A stretch of DNA of 64,000 nt. Source: Rhizobiaceae bacterium (lineage in GTDB: Bacteria > Pseudomonadota > Alphaproteobacteria > Rhizobiales > Rhizobiaceae). The stretch is taken from positions 1-64,000 of the forward strand of contig JANQMU010000083.1 in NCBI GenBank assembly GCA_028279875.1, in the 5' to 3' direction. Below are positions 7,883-16,053 of this stretch, one piece after another (the first letter of the stretch is position 1; each line of letters opens with the position of its first letter). The translations under genes were made by a program, and so were the position numbers. The notes beneath the pieces were generated by a model that saw only the letters and a list, made by a program, of their open reading frames with translations, ran no database searches and was not told the origin of the DNA.

Positions 7883-8937
7883 TGGCCCATGACATCGCCA
7901 TTATCGGTGGCGGTCTGTCGGGCCTGGCGCTCGCCGCCGAGCTCGAGGCCGCCGGAGCCGACTACGTGTTGATCGAGGCACGCGACCGCCTCGGCGGGCG
8001 CATCAGGACCGTGCGCGTCGGATCGGCCGCGTTCGACCTCGGCCCGTCCTGGTTCTGGCCGGGACAGCCACGCCTTGCCGCCTTGGCCGACCGGTTTGCA
8101 ATTCCCGTCTTCGAGCAATTCGCCACCGGCGAGTTGTCCTTTGAAGACGAACAGGGCGGGATCCAGCGCGGCGTCGGGTTTTCGTCGATGGAAGGATCGT
8201 TGCGGCTCACCGGCGGAATGGCCGCCCTGATCGAAGGGCTGTCGAACAGCATTCCGTCCGGCCGCATCCACCTGGATTCGGCCGTTCGCACGATCTCCAA
8301 GACCGGTGACATCACCCTGACATCCGGCGCGACCCTGGCAGCGCGCCGGATCGTCCTTGCCGTTCCGCCACGGGTCGCAGCCGGCATTGCCTTCGACCCG
8401 GTCCTGCCCGGGCCCGTGATACGCGCCCTCACGGCCATCCCCACCTGGATGGGCGGGCAGGCAAAACTGGTCGCGGTCTATGACCGGCCATTCTGGCGGG
8501 ACCGGGGCCTGTCGGGCGATGCCATGAGCCGTCGCGGCCCGTCGGTCGAAATCCATGACGCCTCCCCGGCCTCCGGCGAGATCGGCGGCCTGTTCGGTTT
8601 TCTCGGTGTGCAGCCACACATCCGAAACGGCCACACGGAGGCCGTCAAGGCCGCAGCCATCGACCAGTTTGCCCGGCTCTTCGGCGATGAAGCCCGCCGA
8701 CCCCTCCGGGTCTTCCTCCAGGACTGGGCCTTTGAACCGCACACGTCGAGCGCGCTCGATCACACATCGCCGGATGGTCATCCGCATTATGGCTTGCCCC
8801 ATGCGCTGCGGGATATATGGGACGGACGCCTGTCGTTCTGCGTGACGGAAACCGCGCCGGAATTCGGCGGCTATCTCGAAGGGGCACTGGTGTCCGCCGA
8901 ACATCACGCCTCCCGAATGATGACGGAGGTGGTGTGA
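7882..8937 (+). CDS. Flavin-containing amine oxidase family protein
   Basis: 351 residues, shorter than typical monoamine oxidases (about 450). N-terminal FAD-binding motif IIGGGLSGLALAAELEAAG (residues 7-25), with the ribose-binding acid in LIEARDRLGGRIRT (about 30-43), the standard amino-oxidase start. The C-terminal FAD region (LSFCVTETAPEFGGYLEGALVSAEHHA, about 315-342) carries the GYLEGAL motif of this fold. Cytosolic; no signal sequence. It overlaps the SDR gene by one base and the TetR gene follows after five bases, so the three probably form one ligand-inducible unit. The amine or other substrate cannot be told from sequence. Confidence 0.85.
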   Translation: MAHDIAIIGGGLSGLALAAELEAAGADYVLIEARDRLGGRIRTVRVGSAAFDLGPSWFWPGQPRLAALADRFAIPVFEQFATGELSFEDEQGGIQRGVGFSSMEGSLRLTGGMAALIEGLSNSIPSGRIHLDSAVRTISKTGDITLTSGATLAARRIVLAVPPRVAAGIAFDPVLPGPVIRALTAIPTWMGGQAKLVAVYDRPFWRDRGLSGDAMSRRGPSVEIHDASPASGEIGGLFGFLGVQPHIRNGHTEAVKAAAIDQFARLFGDEARRPLRVFLQDWAFEPHTSSALDHTSPDGHPHYGLPHALRDIWDGRLSFCVTETAPEFGGYLEGALVSAEHHASRMMTEVV

Positions 8938-8942
8938 CCAGG

Positions 8943-9524
8943 ATGGATACACGAAACGCCTTGCTCGACGCCGCCGAGGATGCCGTACGGACAAGCGGCC
9001 ATGACGGTTTCTCCTATGCGGATCTGAGTGACCGGATCGGCATTCGCAAAGCCAGCATCCACTACCACTTCCCGACCAAGGGCGACCTCCTGACCGCCAT
9101 CATGAAGCGCTACCGCGAAGCCATGATGGACAAGCTCGCCCGGACGGATCAGACATGCGAAACCGCGGCGCAGAAGCTGGCGGCCTATCTGCGGATCTAT
9201 CGGGACGCGCTGTATGACGGCTCGCGGCTTTGCCTCTGCGTGGCGTTTTCCTCGGGCCAGGAGTCGCTTGCCTCCGGCACACGGGCTGAGATCAACCGGT
9301 TCCGCGCGCAGGTGTCACAGTGGCTGGTGACCACCATGAACGAGGCCCGGCACGACGGGTCGGTCGACAGTCCGGGCGATCCGGAAGAAGAAGGCGCAGC
9401 CCTGTTTGCCCTTGCCGAAGGCGCCCAGCTGGGCGCGCGCTATGCGGGCGACATCACCCGCTTTGACCGGTCTGTCGCCATGATGCGGCGGCGTTTGACC
9501 TCACGGAGCCCCGGCCGTATCTGA
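8943..9524 (+). CDS. TetR/AcrR family regulator
   Basis: 193 residues. N-terminal HTH: RNALLDAAEDAVRTSGHDGFSYADLSDRIGIRKASIHYHFPTK, with the YHFPTKGDLL turn typical of TetR proteins. The ligand-binding domain has RLCLCVAFSSGQESL at about 97-111; two closely spaced Cys here recall NemR/AcuR-type regulators that respond to electrophiles, but a redox role is only inferred. Last gene of the cupin-SDR-oxidase operon. The dyad at 6324-6341 is its likely operator. Confidence 0.85.
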   Translation: MDTRNALLDAAEDAVRTSGHDGFSYADLSDRIGIRKASIHYHFPTKGDLLTAIMKRYREAMMDKLARTDQTCETAAQKLAAYLRIYRDALYDGSRLCLCVAFSSGQESLASGTRAEINRFRAQVSQWLVTTMNEARHDGSVDSPGDPEEEGAALFALAEGAQLGARYAGDITRFDRSVAMMRRRLTSRSPGRI

Positions 9525-9594
9525 TCCGCCCCGGGGAACGGGAGGCAGCCGGACCATGGGCGGGCCGCAGGCGGCCCGCACCCAAACGACACGG

Positions 9595-10530
9595 TTATCG
9601 GATGTCGCGCGCCGTCAGGAAATCCCGGATCTTGCCGGCGATCAGCTCGCCATCTTCCTCCAGCGCAAAGTGCCCGGTGTCCAGGGTGTTGTAATCAACG
9701 TCCTCAAGATCACGAGCGAAGCCTTCGGCGCCCGGTTCGGGAAAGAACGCATCGTTTTTGGCCCAGACGAGCAGGGCGGGCGGCTGATGCTCGCGCAGAT
9801 AGGCCTGCCATTCGGGATATTTCGCCACATTGTTGCGGTAGTCGTAGAAAAGCCCGAGCTGCATCTCGTGCTGCCCTTCGCGGTTGATCAACTGGTAATC
9901 GAGCAGCCAGTTGTCCGGCAGGATGGTCTCGGGATCGCGTGTCCCGTGGGTGTACTGCCATTTCAGGCCCTCGAGACTGAAGACGGTGGCCGCGATCTGC
10001 GCCTCGATCTCGGCATTTCGCCCGCCTTCCCAAAGCGCCATGATCGGGGCCCAGGTCTCGCGATTGAGACCTTCTTCATAGACATTGCCGTTTTGCACGA
10101 TCAGCGTCTGCACCCGGTCCGGATGTTCGGTGGCGATACGCATGCCGACCGGTGCGCCATAATCCTGAATGAAGAGCGAATAGCGATCGAGACCGCGCTG
10201 TTCGAGAAATGTGTCGATCGTGTCGGCGATGTTGTCGAATGTGTAGCTGTAGTTTTCGGCACTTGGAAAATCGCTGGCGCCGAAGCCGGGATAGTCCGGC
10301 GCAATCAGATAATAGCTGTCGCTCAGTTCATCCAGCAGTTCACGGTACTGGTGGGACGAGCTCGGGAAGCCGTGCAGCAGAACCAGGGTTGGATTGGCCG
10401 GATCACCGGCTTCGCGAAAGAAGATTCGATGGCCGTCGACGGTTTCATAGCCGTAGCGTGTACGAGCCTCGGCTGAAACGGTTGTCAAAACGATCAGCGC
10501 CGACGCGATGCCGGTCGCATATCTGAACAT
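9595..10530 (-). CDS. Secreted alpha/beta hydrolase (epoxide hydrolase/haloalkane dehalogenase-like)
   Basis: 311 residues from Met at 10530; a further upstream start adds an implausible 25-residue extension. Residues 1-22 look like a signal peptide (ALIVLTTVSAEA), so it is probably periplasmic. Oxyanion motif HGFPSSS at 53-59, nucleophile elbow IQDYGAP with Asp123, later acid in WAKNDAFF and the catalytic His in TGHFALEED. An Asp nucleophile with HGFP points to the epoxide hydrolase/dehalogenase branch rather than a Ser esterase. It is divergent from the CGNR regulator at 10635 with paired operator-like sites in between, so substrate-responsive control is likely. Confidence 0.8.
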   Translation of the reverse strand: MFRYATGIASALIVLTTVSAEARTRYGYETVDGHRIFFREAGDPANPTLVLLHGFPSSSHQYRELLDELSDSYYLIAPDYPGFGASDFPSAENYSYTFDNIADTIDTFLEQRGLDRYSLFIQDYGAPVGMRIATEHPDRVQTLIVQNGNVYEEGLNRETWAPIMALWEGGRNAEIEAQIAATVFSLEGLKWQYTHGTRDPETILPDNWLLDYQLINREGQHEMQLGLFYDYRNNVAKYPEWQAYLREHQPPALLVWAKNDAFFPEPGAEGFARDLEDVDYNTLDTGHFALEEDGELIAGKIRDFLTARDIR

Positions 10531-10559
10531 GGGTGCGTTCCTTTTCGATGGACAAGAGT

Positions 10560-10635
10560 AACCGTTATAATCAACAATAATGGTTATATCTGCCACGGAT
10601 TGCATAACCAGTCAACGCCTATTATAACGGTTATA
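10560..10635. promoter_or_regulatory. Divergent promoter region with three AACCGTTATAAT-type sites
   Basis: AACCGTTATAAT at 10560-10571 and its exact reverse complement ATTATAACGGTT at 10621-10632 flank the region; an imperfect copy ATAATGGTTATA sits at 10577-10588. The core TATAACGGTTATA is itself near-palindromic. One site abuts the regulator's ATG and another lies over the hydrolase leader, so a bound dimer at each site could shut both promoters. The CGNR protein at 10635 is the obvious candidate binder. Confidence 0.6.
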
Positions 10636-11189
10636 TGCAAAACCCTCCGTTTCAGTTTGTCGGCAACGACCTCGCCCTTGATTTCGTCAATACGCGCATT
10701 GGCGTTGCCGACCATCAGCAGGATCTGATCGCCACGCCACAGGCGCTGGCCGCCTGGCTGCGCGCGGCTTCCCTGAACTGTCCGATCGAGAATTGGCGGG
10801 CACGGGCCTTTACAGAGCTGTACCGGCTGCGGGAGAGTTTACGGCGAGCCCTTGTCGCCGATATCGCTGACCCGGAAGTCCTTGCCCATATCAATTCCCA
10901 TCTGCAAAACCACGTTGCGCGCCGATATGTGGCGCATGACGCCGGACGCTTTTGCTGGCGGCAATCCGACGACCCCATGAGCCCCGAAGCGTTGATGGCG
11001 CTTTTGGCGAAGGCGGCAGCGGAATTGCTCGTTTCCACCGAACGAAGCCGGATCAAGAGCTGCGCCCATCCGGACTGCGTGTTGATGTTCAAGGACACGT
11101 CCAAATCCGGCCGGCGCAGATGGTGCAGCATGGAAACCTGCGGCAATCGATCGAAGGCGGCGACGTTTCGCGCCGGCGCGGCCCGGTGA
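10635..11189 (+). CDS. CGNR zinc-finger/ABATE domain regulator
   Basis: 184 residues. An N-terminal ABATE-type domain (about 8-130, opening FVGNDLALDFVNTR) is followed by a CGNR zinc finger: Cys143, Cys148, Cys164 and Cys169 in the C-x4-C-x15-C-x4-CGNR arrangement, with CGNRSKAA at 169-176. Such proteins are thought to act as transcriptional regulators in the cytosol. No Shine-Dalgarno is visible and an operator-like site touches the ATG, suggesting leaderless or tightly autoregulated expression. It is divergent from a secreted hydrolase, its probable target. Confidence 0.85.
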   Translation: MQNPPFQFVGNDLALDFVNTRIGVADHQQDLIATPQALAAWLRAASLNCPIENWRARAFTELYRLRESLRRALVADIADPEVLAHINSHLQNHVARRYVAHDAGRFCWRQSDDPMSPEALMALLAKAAAELLVSTERSRIKSCAHPDCVLMFKDTSKSGRRRWCSMETCGNRSKAATFRAGAAR

Positions 11190-11280
11190 CCCGTGGCCGC
11201 CGGTGAAGCGACACAGAGTTCTTTTCGCAGGCCGCCTTCCATGGCATGAATATGCCCGTCACATCCGGTAAGGGGCTTCC

Positions 11281-12330
11281 ATGTATTTTTCCTCCGACAA
11301 CTGGGCCGGCGCCCATCCGCGCATTGCCGAATCGCTTTCCCGGCACGCCGAGGGCTTTGCCGCGGCCTATGGCACCAGCGCTCTCGACAGGCGGATGGAA
11401 CAGAAATTCAACGACATTTTCGAGCGCGAAGTGGCGGTGTTTTTCGTCGGCACCGGAACGGCCGCCAATTCCCTGTCGCTGGCGGCAGTGAACCGGCCCG
11501 GCGGCGTGGCCTTCTGCCATCGCGGAGCACACATGTTCGTCGATGAATGCGGCGCACCGGAACTGTTCACCCACGGCTCTCGACTGGTGCCGGTCGATGG
11601 CGCCCTCGGCAAGCTCGACCCCGTCCACCTGCGCCAGGAGATCGACCGTTTTCCGCCGGATTTTGTCCATGCCGGCCGACCGATCGCCGTCAGCGTGACC
11701 CAGGCGACGGAGGTCGGCGCCGTCTATACGGCGGACGAGCTGGACACCATCGCCGCGATCTGCCGCGAACACGGCCTGTCACTGCACATGGACGGTGCGC
11801 GGTTTGCCAATGCGCTGGTGCATCTCGGCCTGAGCCCGGCGGAATTGACCTGGAAACGCGGTGTCGACATCATGTCGTTCGGCGCCACGAAGAACGGCTG
11901 CTGGTGCGCCGTGGCGCTGGTGGTGTTCGATCCGGATCGGGCCGCCGACCTGCCCTATATCCAGAAGCGCGCCGCCCATCTGTTTTCCAAATCCCGGTTC
12001 ATTTCGGCCCAGTTCGAAGCCTATTTCAAAGACGATCTGTGGCTGCGCATGGCGGAGGCCGCCAACGCCCGGGCGCAGCAGCTCCAGGCCGGTCTTGTCG
12101 CATCCGGCAAGGCCCGGTTGGCCTGGCCGGCCGATGCCAACGAGGTTTTCGCCATTCTCGACCGACGGCATGCCGATGCGATCCGGCAGAAGGGCGCACA
12201 GTTTCACGACTGGGTTCCGCCGCATGATCTGCAGGACACGCTCGGCGATGACGAGGTGCTGGTCCGTTTCGTGACCAGTTTTGCCCTGACCGAGGACCAT
12301 GTGACGACATTTCTGGACCTGCTGGGATAA
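11281..12330 (+). CDS. Low-specificity threonine aldolase family protein
   Basis: 349 residues, the family's normal length. PLP enzyme splitting L-threonine or allo-threonine into glycine and acetaldehyde in the cytosol. N-terminal FSSDNWAGAHPRI is the usual FxSDNxAG start, FVGTGTAANSLSL binds the cofactor phosphate, Asp171 in HMDGARFANA pairs with the pyridine nitrogen, and Lys204 in SFGATKNG is the Schiff-base lysine. RBS AGGGGC lies 5 bases upstream. It stands as a single gene, followed by a hairpin. Confidence 0.93.
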   Translation: MYFSSDNWAGAHPRIAESLSRHAEGFAAAYGTSALDRRMEQKFNDIFEREVAVFFVGTGTAANSLSLAAVNRPGGVAFCHRGAHMFVDECGAPELFTHGSRLVPVDGALGKLDPVHLRQEIDRFPPDFVHAGRPIAVSVTQATEVGAVYTADELDTIAAICREHGLSLHMDGARFANALVHLGLSPAELTWKRGVDIMSFGATKNGCWCAVALVVFDPDRAADLPYIQKRAAHLFSKSRFISAQFEAYFKDDLWLRMAEAANARAQQLQAGLVASGKARLAWPADANEVFAILDRRHADAIRQKGAQFHDWVPPHDLQDTLGDDEVLVRFVTSFALTEDHVTTFLDLLG

Positions 12331-12333
12331 GCT

Positions 12334-12364
12334 TGTCCGGCAGCCGTCGCGCCGAAGCCGGACA
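12334..12364 (+). terminator. Hairpin downstream of the threonine aldolase gene
   Basis: TGTCCGGC (12334-12341) pairs with GCCGGACA (12357-12364) across a 15-nt loop, four bases after the stop codon. No clear T-run follows, so it may be a weak or factor-assisted terminator. Confidence 0.4.
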
Positions 12365-12529
12365 GGTTACAACACATTGACCTGACATATCCGTCACACC
12401 GCGATTGCATAAAATAACGGGCTGTTGATTTCCAATTTATCAGTTGTTTTCTTACATCATGCATCAACCCGGGATGGCCCGGGTTCAAGCAAGTCTCACA
12501 ACCCGATACCTATTCCCGAGGAGATCCAT

Positions 12530-12832
12530 ATGTCCAAGAAAACACTCGCAGGCGCATCCGCCGTCGCCGGTGCCGTTGCCATGGCGCTGTCGGGCGCCAC
12601 GCTGGTTGCATCGACCACCGCCGCATCGGCCAAGGAAAAATGCTATGGCGTCTCGCTGGCCGGCCAGAATGACTGCGCCGCCGGACCCGGCACCACCTGC
12701 GCCGGCACATCCACCGTCGACTATCAGGGCAATGCCTGGAAGCTCGTTGCCGACGGAACCTGCGCCACGATGGAACTCCCGGGCGACCGCATGGGTTCGC
12801 TCGAGCCGCTGACGCGCGACATTCCCTCATAA
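12530..12832 (+). CDS. bufA: Bufferin precursor (DUF2282, BufA1-type RiPP)
   Basis: 100 residues. A long signal-like N-terminus (about 1-34, ending TTAASA) is followed by the DUF2282 core with four Cys at 38, 49, 57 and 78 in [35 protein letters not shown] and VADGTCATM. These are the conserved bufferin cysteines, some of which are converted to thiooxazole-type heterocycles by the DUF692 (MNIO) enzyme encoded next. Bufferins bind copper and buffer it in the periplasm. The start at 12530 follows GAGGAG. A long frame start at 12425 is rejected. First gene of a four-gene bufABCD operon. Confidence 0.92.
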   Translation: MSKKTLAGASAVAGAVAMALSGATLVASTTAASAKEKCYGVSLAGQNDCAAGPGTTCAGTSTVDYQGNAWKLVADGTCATMELPGDRMGSLEPLTRDIPS

Positions 12833-12842
12833 TCCGAACGGT

Positions 12843-12871
12843 CCGGCCGCCCGCAGCCTTCGGGCGGCCGG
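12843..12871 (+). promoter_or_regulatory. Strong hairpin between bufA and bufB
   Basis: CCGGCCGCCCG (12843-12853) pairs perfectly with CGGGCGGCCGG (12861-12871) over a 7-nt loop. There is no T-run, so it probably acts as a partial attenuator or a 3' stabiliser of the bufA message, giving more precursor than modifying enzyme. The role is inferred. Confidence 0.6.
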
Positions 12872-12898
12872 CTACCACCCAGGCTGTGGAGAAGCGAT

Positions 12899-13822
12899 AT
12901 GACGAATTCAGCGCCGACACCGAAAACCCCGGTGCAGCCGAGCGCGCCGTCCGCCGCGATCCCTCCCCGCGCCGGCGCAGGATTGAAGCCGGCCCATGTC
13001 GATGCGATCTTGAACGACGACTACCGCATCGGCTTTCTTGAGGTTCACGCCGAGAACTATATGGGCGACGGCGGTGCACCACACCGCGCGCTGACCGCCA
13101 TTCGCGGAGAGTTTCCGATCTCGGTCCATGGGGTCGGCCTGTCGATCGGCAGCGAAAACGGCCTCGATGCGACCCATGTCGACCGGTTGAAACTGGTCGT
13201 CGAGCGCTATGAACCGGGCCTTGTCTCCGAGCACCTTGCCTGGTCGACCCATGACAACAGCTACTACAACGACCTTTTGCCGGTCCCCTATGACCAGGCG
13301 ACCCTCGATCGTGTCTGCGCGCATATCGATGTCGTGCAGACCGCGCTGAAACGCCGGATCCTGCTTGAGAATCCGTCCACCTATGTCCAGTTCGAGCAGT
13401 CGACCATGAGCGAGGCGGACTTCATCCGCGAAATCACCCAGCGCACCGGATGCGGCCTGCTGCTGGACATCAACAATGTCTTCGTGTCGGCCACCAACCA
13501 GAAATACAAACCGCTGACCTATCTGTCGGAATTCCCGCTCGACAAGGTCGAGGAAATCCACCTCGCCGGCCATGCCGAGGATACGGACGACGAGGGCGAT
13601 CCGCTGCTGATCGACGCCCATGACCGGCCGGTCGATGATGCGGTGTGGAAGCTGTTCGATATCGTGATCGGGCAGATCGGCCCGATACCGACGCTGGTCG
13701 AATGGGACAATGACGTCCCCGAATGGCCGATCCTGCGGCGCGAAGCCATGCTGGCCGATGACATCCTGCGGCGCCGTGCCGACACCTACATGCTGGGGTC
13801 CCGCCATGCCGCCATCGGCTAG
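12899..13822 (+). CDS. bufB: MNIO family (DUF692) bufferin-modifying enzyme
   Basis: 307 residues. DUF692 proteins are multinuclear non-heme iron oxidases of the TIM-barrel type that oxidise Cys residues in RiPP precursors. Metal-ligand motifs are all present: FLEVHAENY (Glu48, His50), SVHGVGLS (His77), VSEHLAW (Glu111, His112), [15 protein letters not shown] and IHLAGHAE. The first 20 residues are a low-complexity Pro/Ala extension. RBS GGAGAA is well placed. It overlaps the next gene by 17 bp. Partner is the precursor at 12530 and the DUF2063 protein at 13806. Confidence 0.93.
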   Translation: MTNSAPTPKTPVQPSAPSAAIPPRAGAGLKPAHVDAILNDDYRIGFLEVHAENYMGDGGAPHRALTAIRGEFPISVHGVGLSIGSENGLDATHVDRLKLVVERYEPGLVSEHLAWSTHDNSYYNDLLPVPYDQATLDRVCAHIDVVQTALKRRILLENPSTYVQFEQSTMSEADFIREITQRTGCGLLLDINNVFVSATNQKYKPLTYLSEFPLDKVEEIHLAGHAEDTDDEGDPLLIDAHDRPVDDAVWKLFDIVIGQIGPIPTLVEWDNDVPEWPILRREAMLADDILRRRADTYMLGSRHAAIG

Positions 13823-14621
13823 GATTTCGCGGCTGCGACCCTCTGACTGCGTCAGCCTCGACACCTTTTCCGCGGCCCTCGCCGATCCGGAAACCGGCAC
13901 GCCGAAGGGCATTGTCGGACCGGACGGGAAAGGCGCCGTCAAGCGTTTCAACGTCTATCGCAACAATGTCGCCGTCGGGCTGATCGGCGCGCTGGAAGAC
14001 ACGTTTCCCGCCATTCAGCGGCTGGTCGGCGAGCCCTTTTTCAAGGCGATGGCCCGTGTCTATGTGCAGGCGGAGCCGCCCTCCTCACCGCTGCTGTTTC
14101 GCTATGGCGAGGGTTTTCCGGACTTTCTGGAACGCTTTGAACCGGTGCAGCACCTGCCCTACCTGCCCGATGTGGCGCGACTGGAGCGGGCTTGGCTGGA
14201 CGCCTATCACGCCGCCGACGAGCCGGTCCTCAATTCTGACGTTTTGGCGGCGGTGGCCCCGGAGGATCTGCCGGATCAGCGTTTTCGCGTCCATCCGGCC
14301 GCCCATATCATCCGATCGTCCTTTGCCGCGGTTTCTATATTTTCAGCCAATCGATCGGAACAGGCCGGCGGCGACACTGACCCGACCATGCCCGAAGACG
14401 GGCTGATCACCCGTCGCGGCACCGATGTCGAGATCCGCCATCTGCCGCCCGGTGCGGCCGTGTTCTTTACCCTGCTCGTCGACGGCCGGCCGCTTGGCGA
14501 AGCAGCCGAACGGGCGGCTGGGGAAACCGCGGATTTCGATCTGGCCGCAGCGATCGCGGCGATGCTGGAGGCCGGGCTTTTTTCCGGCCTTGCCGGGTTG
14601 GCACCCGCATGTGATAGTTGA
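13806..14621 (+). CDS. bufC: DUF2063 (HvfC/BufC-type) bufferin maturation partner
   Basis: 271 residues. The N-terminal DUF2063 domain shows the full pattern: a helix with [58 protein letters not shown], then [23 protein letters not shown]. Members form a complex with the MNIO enzyme and are thought to recognise the precursor leader. The ATG at 13806 lies inside the end of bufB, giving translational coupling. The C-terminal half (about 150-271) is less conserved and likely presents the precursor. Confidence 0.92.
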   Translation: MPPSARISRLRPSDCVSLDTFSAALADPETGTPKGIVGPDGKGAVKRFNVYRNNVAVGLIGALEDTFPAIQRLVGEPFFKAMARVYVQAEPPSSPLLFRYGEGFPDFLERFEPVQHLPYLPDVARLERAWLDAYHAADEPVLNSDVLAAVAPEDLPDQRFRVHPAAHIIRSSFAAVSIFSANRSEQAGGDTDPTMPEDGLITRRGTDVEIRHLPPGAAVFFTLLVDGRPLGEAAERAAGETADFDLAAAIAAMLEAGLFSGLAGLAPACDS

Positions 14622-14676
14622 AAACAGGACCGATCTTGCACTCGTTGCGGTTCGTCAGTGACAAGGGGCACCGACC

Positions 14677-15276
14677 ATGAATTCTCTCATCAACGCACTT
14701 CGTCAGGTTCATGACGGGTTCTTCGGCACGCTGGAAAAACTGACGGATGGCTGGTTCTTCGGCCTGTTCGCGCGCTTCGTGTTCGCCTCGACCCTCTATG
14801 TCTATTATCTGAACTCGGCCAAGACGAAGATTGGCAGCGGCCTGTTCGGATTCCTGGAGATTACCGACGGCGCCTATATCCAGATCGCCGGCCCGGCCTT
14901 CGAGGCAGCAGGCTACGAGCAGAGCGCAATGCCGTTATCGGCCCATATCATGGTCATTGCGGGCACCTATGGCGAATTCATCCTGCCGGTCCTGGTCATC
15001 ATCGGTCTGTTCTCGCGCATCGGCGCCGTCGGCATGATCATCTTCGTTTTCGTGCAGACCTATGTCGATGTCGCGGTGCACGGCGTGGTGCTTGGAACCT
15101 TGTTCAACGGCCAGCCCGCCGACATTCTCGACCAGCGCCTGTTCTGGGTCCTCCCGCTGCTCTATGTGGCGCTCAAGGGTCCCGGCACAATCTCCCTGGA
15201 CGCGCTGCTGTCACGCTGGTGGACCCGTCGCGACGGCCACAGCGGCCATCCCGTCGGCAGCGGCCAACCCATCTGA
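14677..15276 (+). CDS. bufD: DoxX family membrane protein of the bufferin operon
   Basis: 199 residues with four hydrophobic segments (about 27-47, 85-110, 115-130, 140-165), matching DoxX/DUF6790-like inner-membrane proteins. The segment FARFVFASTLYVYYLNSAKTKIG opens the domain and GTYGEFILPVLVIIGLFSRIGAVGM is the typical central part. DoxX proteins are a regular fourth member of bufferin operons (BufD); their biochemical role is not settled, possibly redox or export support. It is followed by an intrinsic terminator, closing the operon. Confidence 0.88.
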   Translation: MNSLINALRQVHDGFFGTLEKLTDGWFFGLFARFVFASTLYVYYLNSAKTKIGSGLFGFLEITDGAYIQIAGPAFEAAGYEQSAMPLSAHIMVIAGTYGEFILPVLVIIGLFSRIGAVGMIIFVFVQTYVDVAVHGVVLGTLFNGQPADILDQRLFWVLPLLYVALKGPGTISLDALLSRWWTRRDGHSGHPVGSGQPI

Positions 15277-15285
15277 CCAAAGACA

Positions 15286-15324
15286 AACGGCGCCCCGCAA
15301 TGGGACGCCGTTCACACCTTTTTT
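15286..15324. terminator. Intrinsic terminator between the bufferin operon and hsp20
   Basis: AACGGCGCCCC (15286-15296) pairs with GGGACGCCGTT (15302-15312) with one mismatch, followed by CACACC and six T. It terminates the plus-strand bufferin operon and, given convergent genes, may also serve the hsp20 gene. Confidence 0.8.
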
Positions 15325-15344
15325 GATCAGCTTTATGCCGCTGG

Positions 15345-15818
15345 TCAGGCCACGGCTTCGGCTTCGATCTGCTTGGTGCCGCTGCCGTCGGCGTCGACGG
15401 CAATGTCGATCCGGCGCGGCTTCATGGCTTCCGGGATTTCCCGTACGAGATCGACATGCAGCAAGCCGTTCTCAAGCTTGGCGCCCTTGACCTCGACATA
15501 TTCGGCAAGCTGGAAACGCCGCTCGAAAGCGCGTTTGGCAATGCCGCGATAGAGGAAATCGCCGGAACCGTTGTCGCCGTCATCGGACTTGTCGCCCTTG
15601 ACGGTCAGCACGTGTTCGCGGGCCTCGATCGACAGATCCGCTTCACCAAAACCGGCGACCGCCATGGAAATGCGGTAGGAGTTTTCTCCGGTTTTCTCGA
15701 TATTGTAAGGCGGGTAGGTCTGGCTCTGGTCCGGCTGGGCCAAGCTGTCCAGCATGGTGAACATCCGGTCGAATCCGACCGTCGCACGATACAGGGGTGA
15801 AAAATCGACATGACGCAT
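15345..15818 (-). CDS. Hsp20/small heat shock protein
   Basis: 157 residues. ATP-independent holdase chaperone forming cytosolic oligomers. The alpha-crystallin domain spans about 36-135: YNIEKTGENSYRISMAVAGFGEADLSIEAREHVLTVKG, then FLYRGIAKRAFERRFQLAEYVEVKGAKLENGLLHVDLVREIPE, with the conserved A-x-LENGLLxVxL element. The N-terminus MRHVDFSPLYRATVGFDRMF is the class A IbpA-like start. RBS AAAGGAGG precedes the ATG at 15818. A heat-shock type promoter and a ~95-nt leader lie upstream. Confidence 0.95.
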   Translation of the reverse strand: MRHVDFSPLYRATVGFDRMFTMLDSLAQPDQSQTYPPYNIEKTGENSYRISMAVAGFGEADLSIEAREHVLTVKGDKSDDGDNGSGDFLYRGIAKRAFERRFQLAEYVEVKGAKLENGLLHVDLVREIPEAMKPRRIDIAVDADGSGTKQIEAEAVA

Positions 15819-15952
15819 GGTCTTGTCCTCCTTTGAGCGACTGATTTGCGTTTGGCTGAACAGATCCCCGGTAAGACGGCAAATCCAGCAGCCAGCGGGT
15901 CCTTTTTGGCACCCGCAGCAATTAGGTGGTGTGCCCGATCGGCGATTTCAAG
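15819..15952 (-). promoter_or_regulatory. Heat-shock promoter and long hsp20 leader, possible RNA thermometer
   Basis: On the minus strand CTTGAAA (15946-15952) followed about 20 bp later by CCTAAT (15921-15926) resembles an RpoH promoter. The resulting ~95-nt leader can form a hairpin from GCGGGT/ACCCGC arms and ends with GTCGCTCAAAGGAGGAC, where the Shine-Dalgarno could be masked by the preceding GUCGCU. This is the layout of ROSE-type thermometers of rhizobial hsp20 genes, but the consensus match is partial. Confidence 0.4.
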
Positions 15953-16053
15953 ACTTTTTCGCCACCGCATCGGACTGCCTTGTTTTACAGGGTCCGATCC
16001 CTTGATTAGAGACTCCGGACAGGCTCTATAGGAGGGCCAACGGGAAGTCGCTC

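Noticed and set aside
12361..12400. ECF sigma-type promoter upstream of bufA
   Set aside because: GGTTAC and CCGTCA occur in about the right order, but the spacing (about 20 bp) is off and the match is too weak to call.
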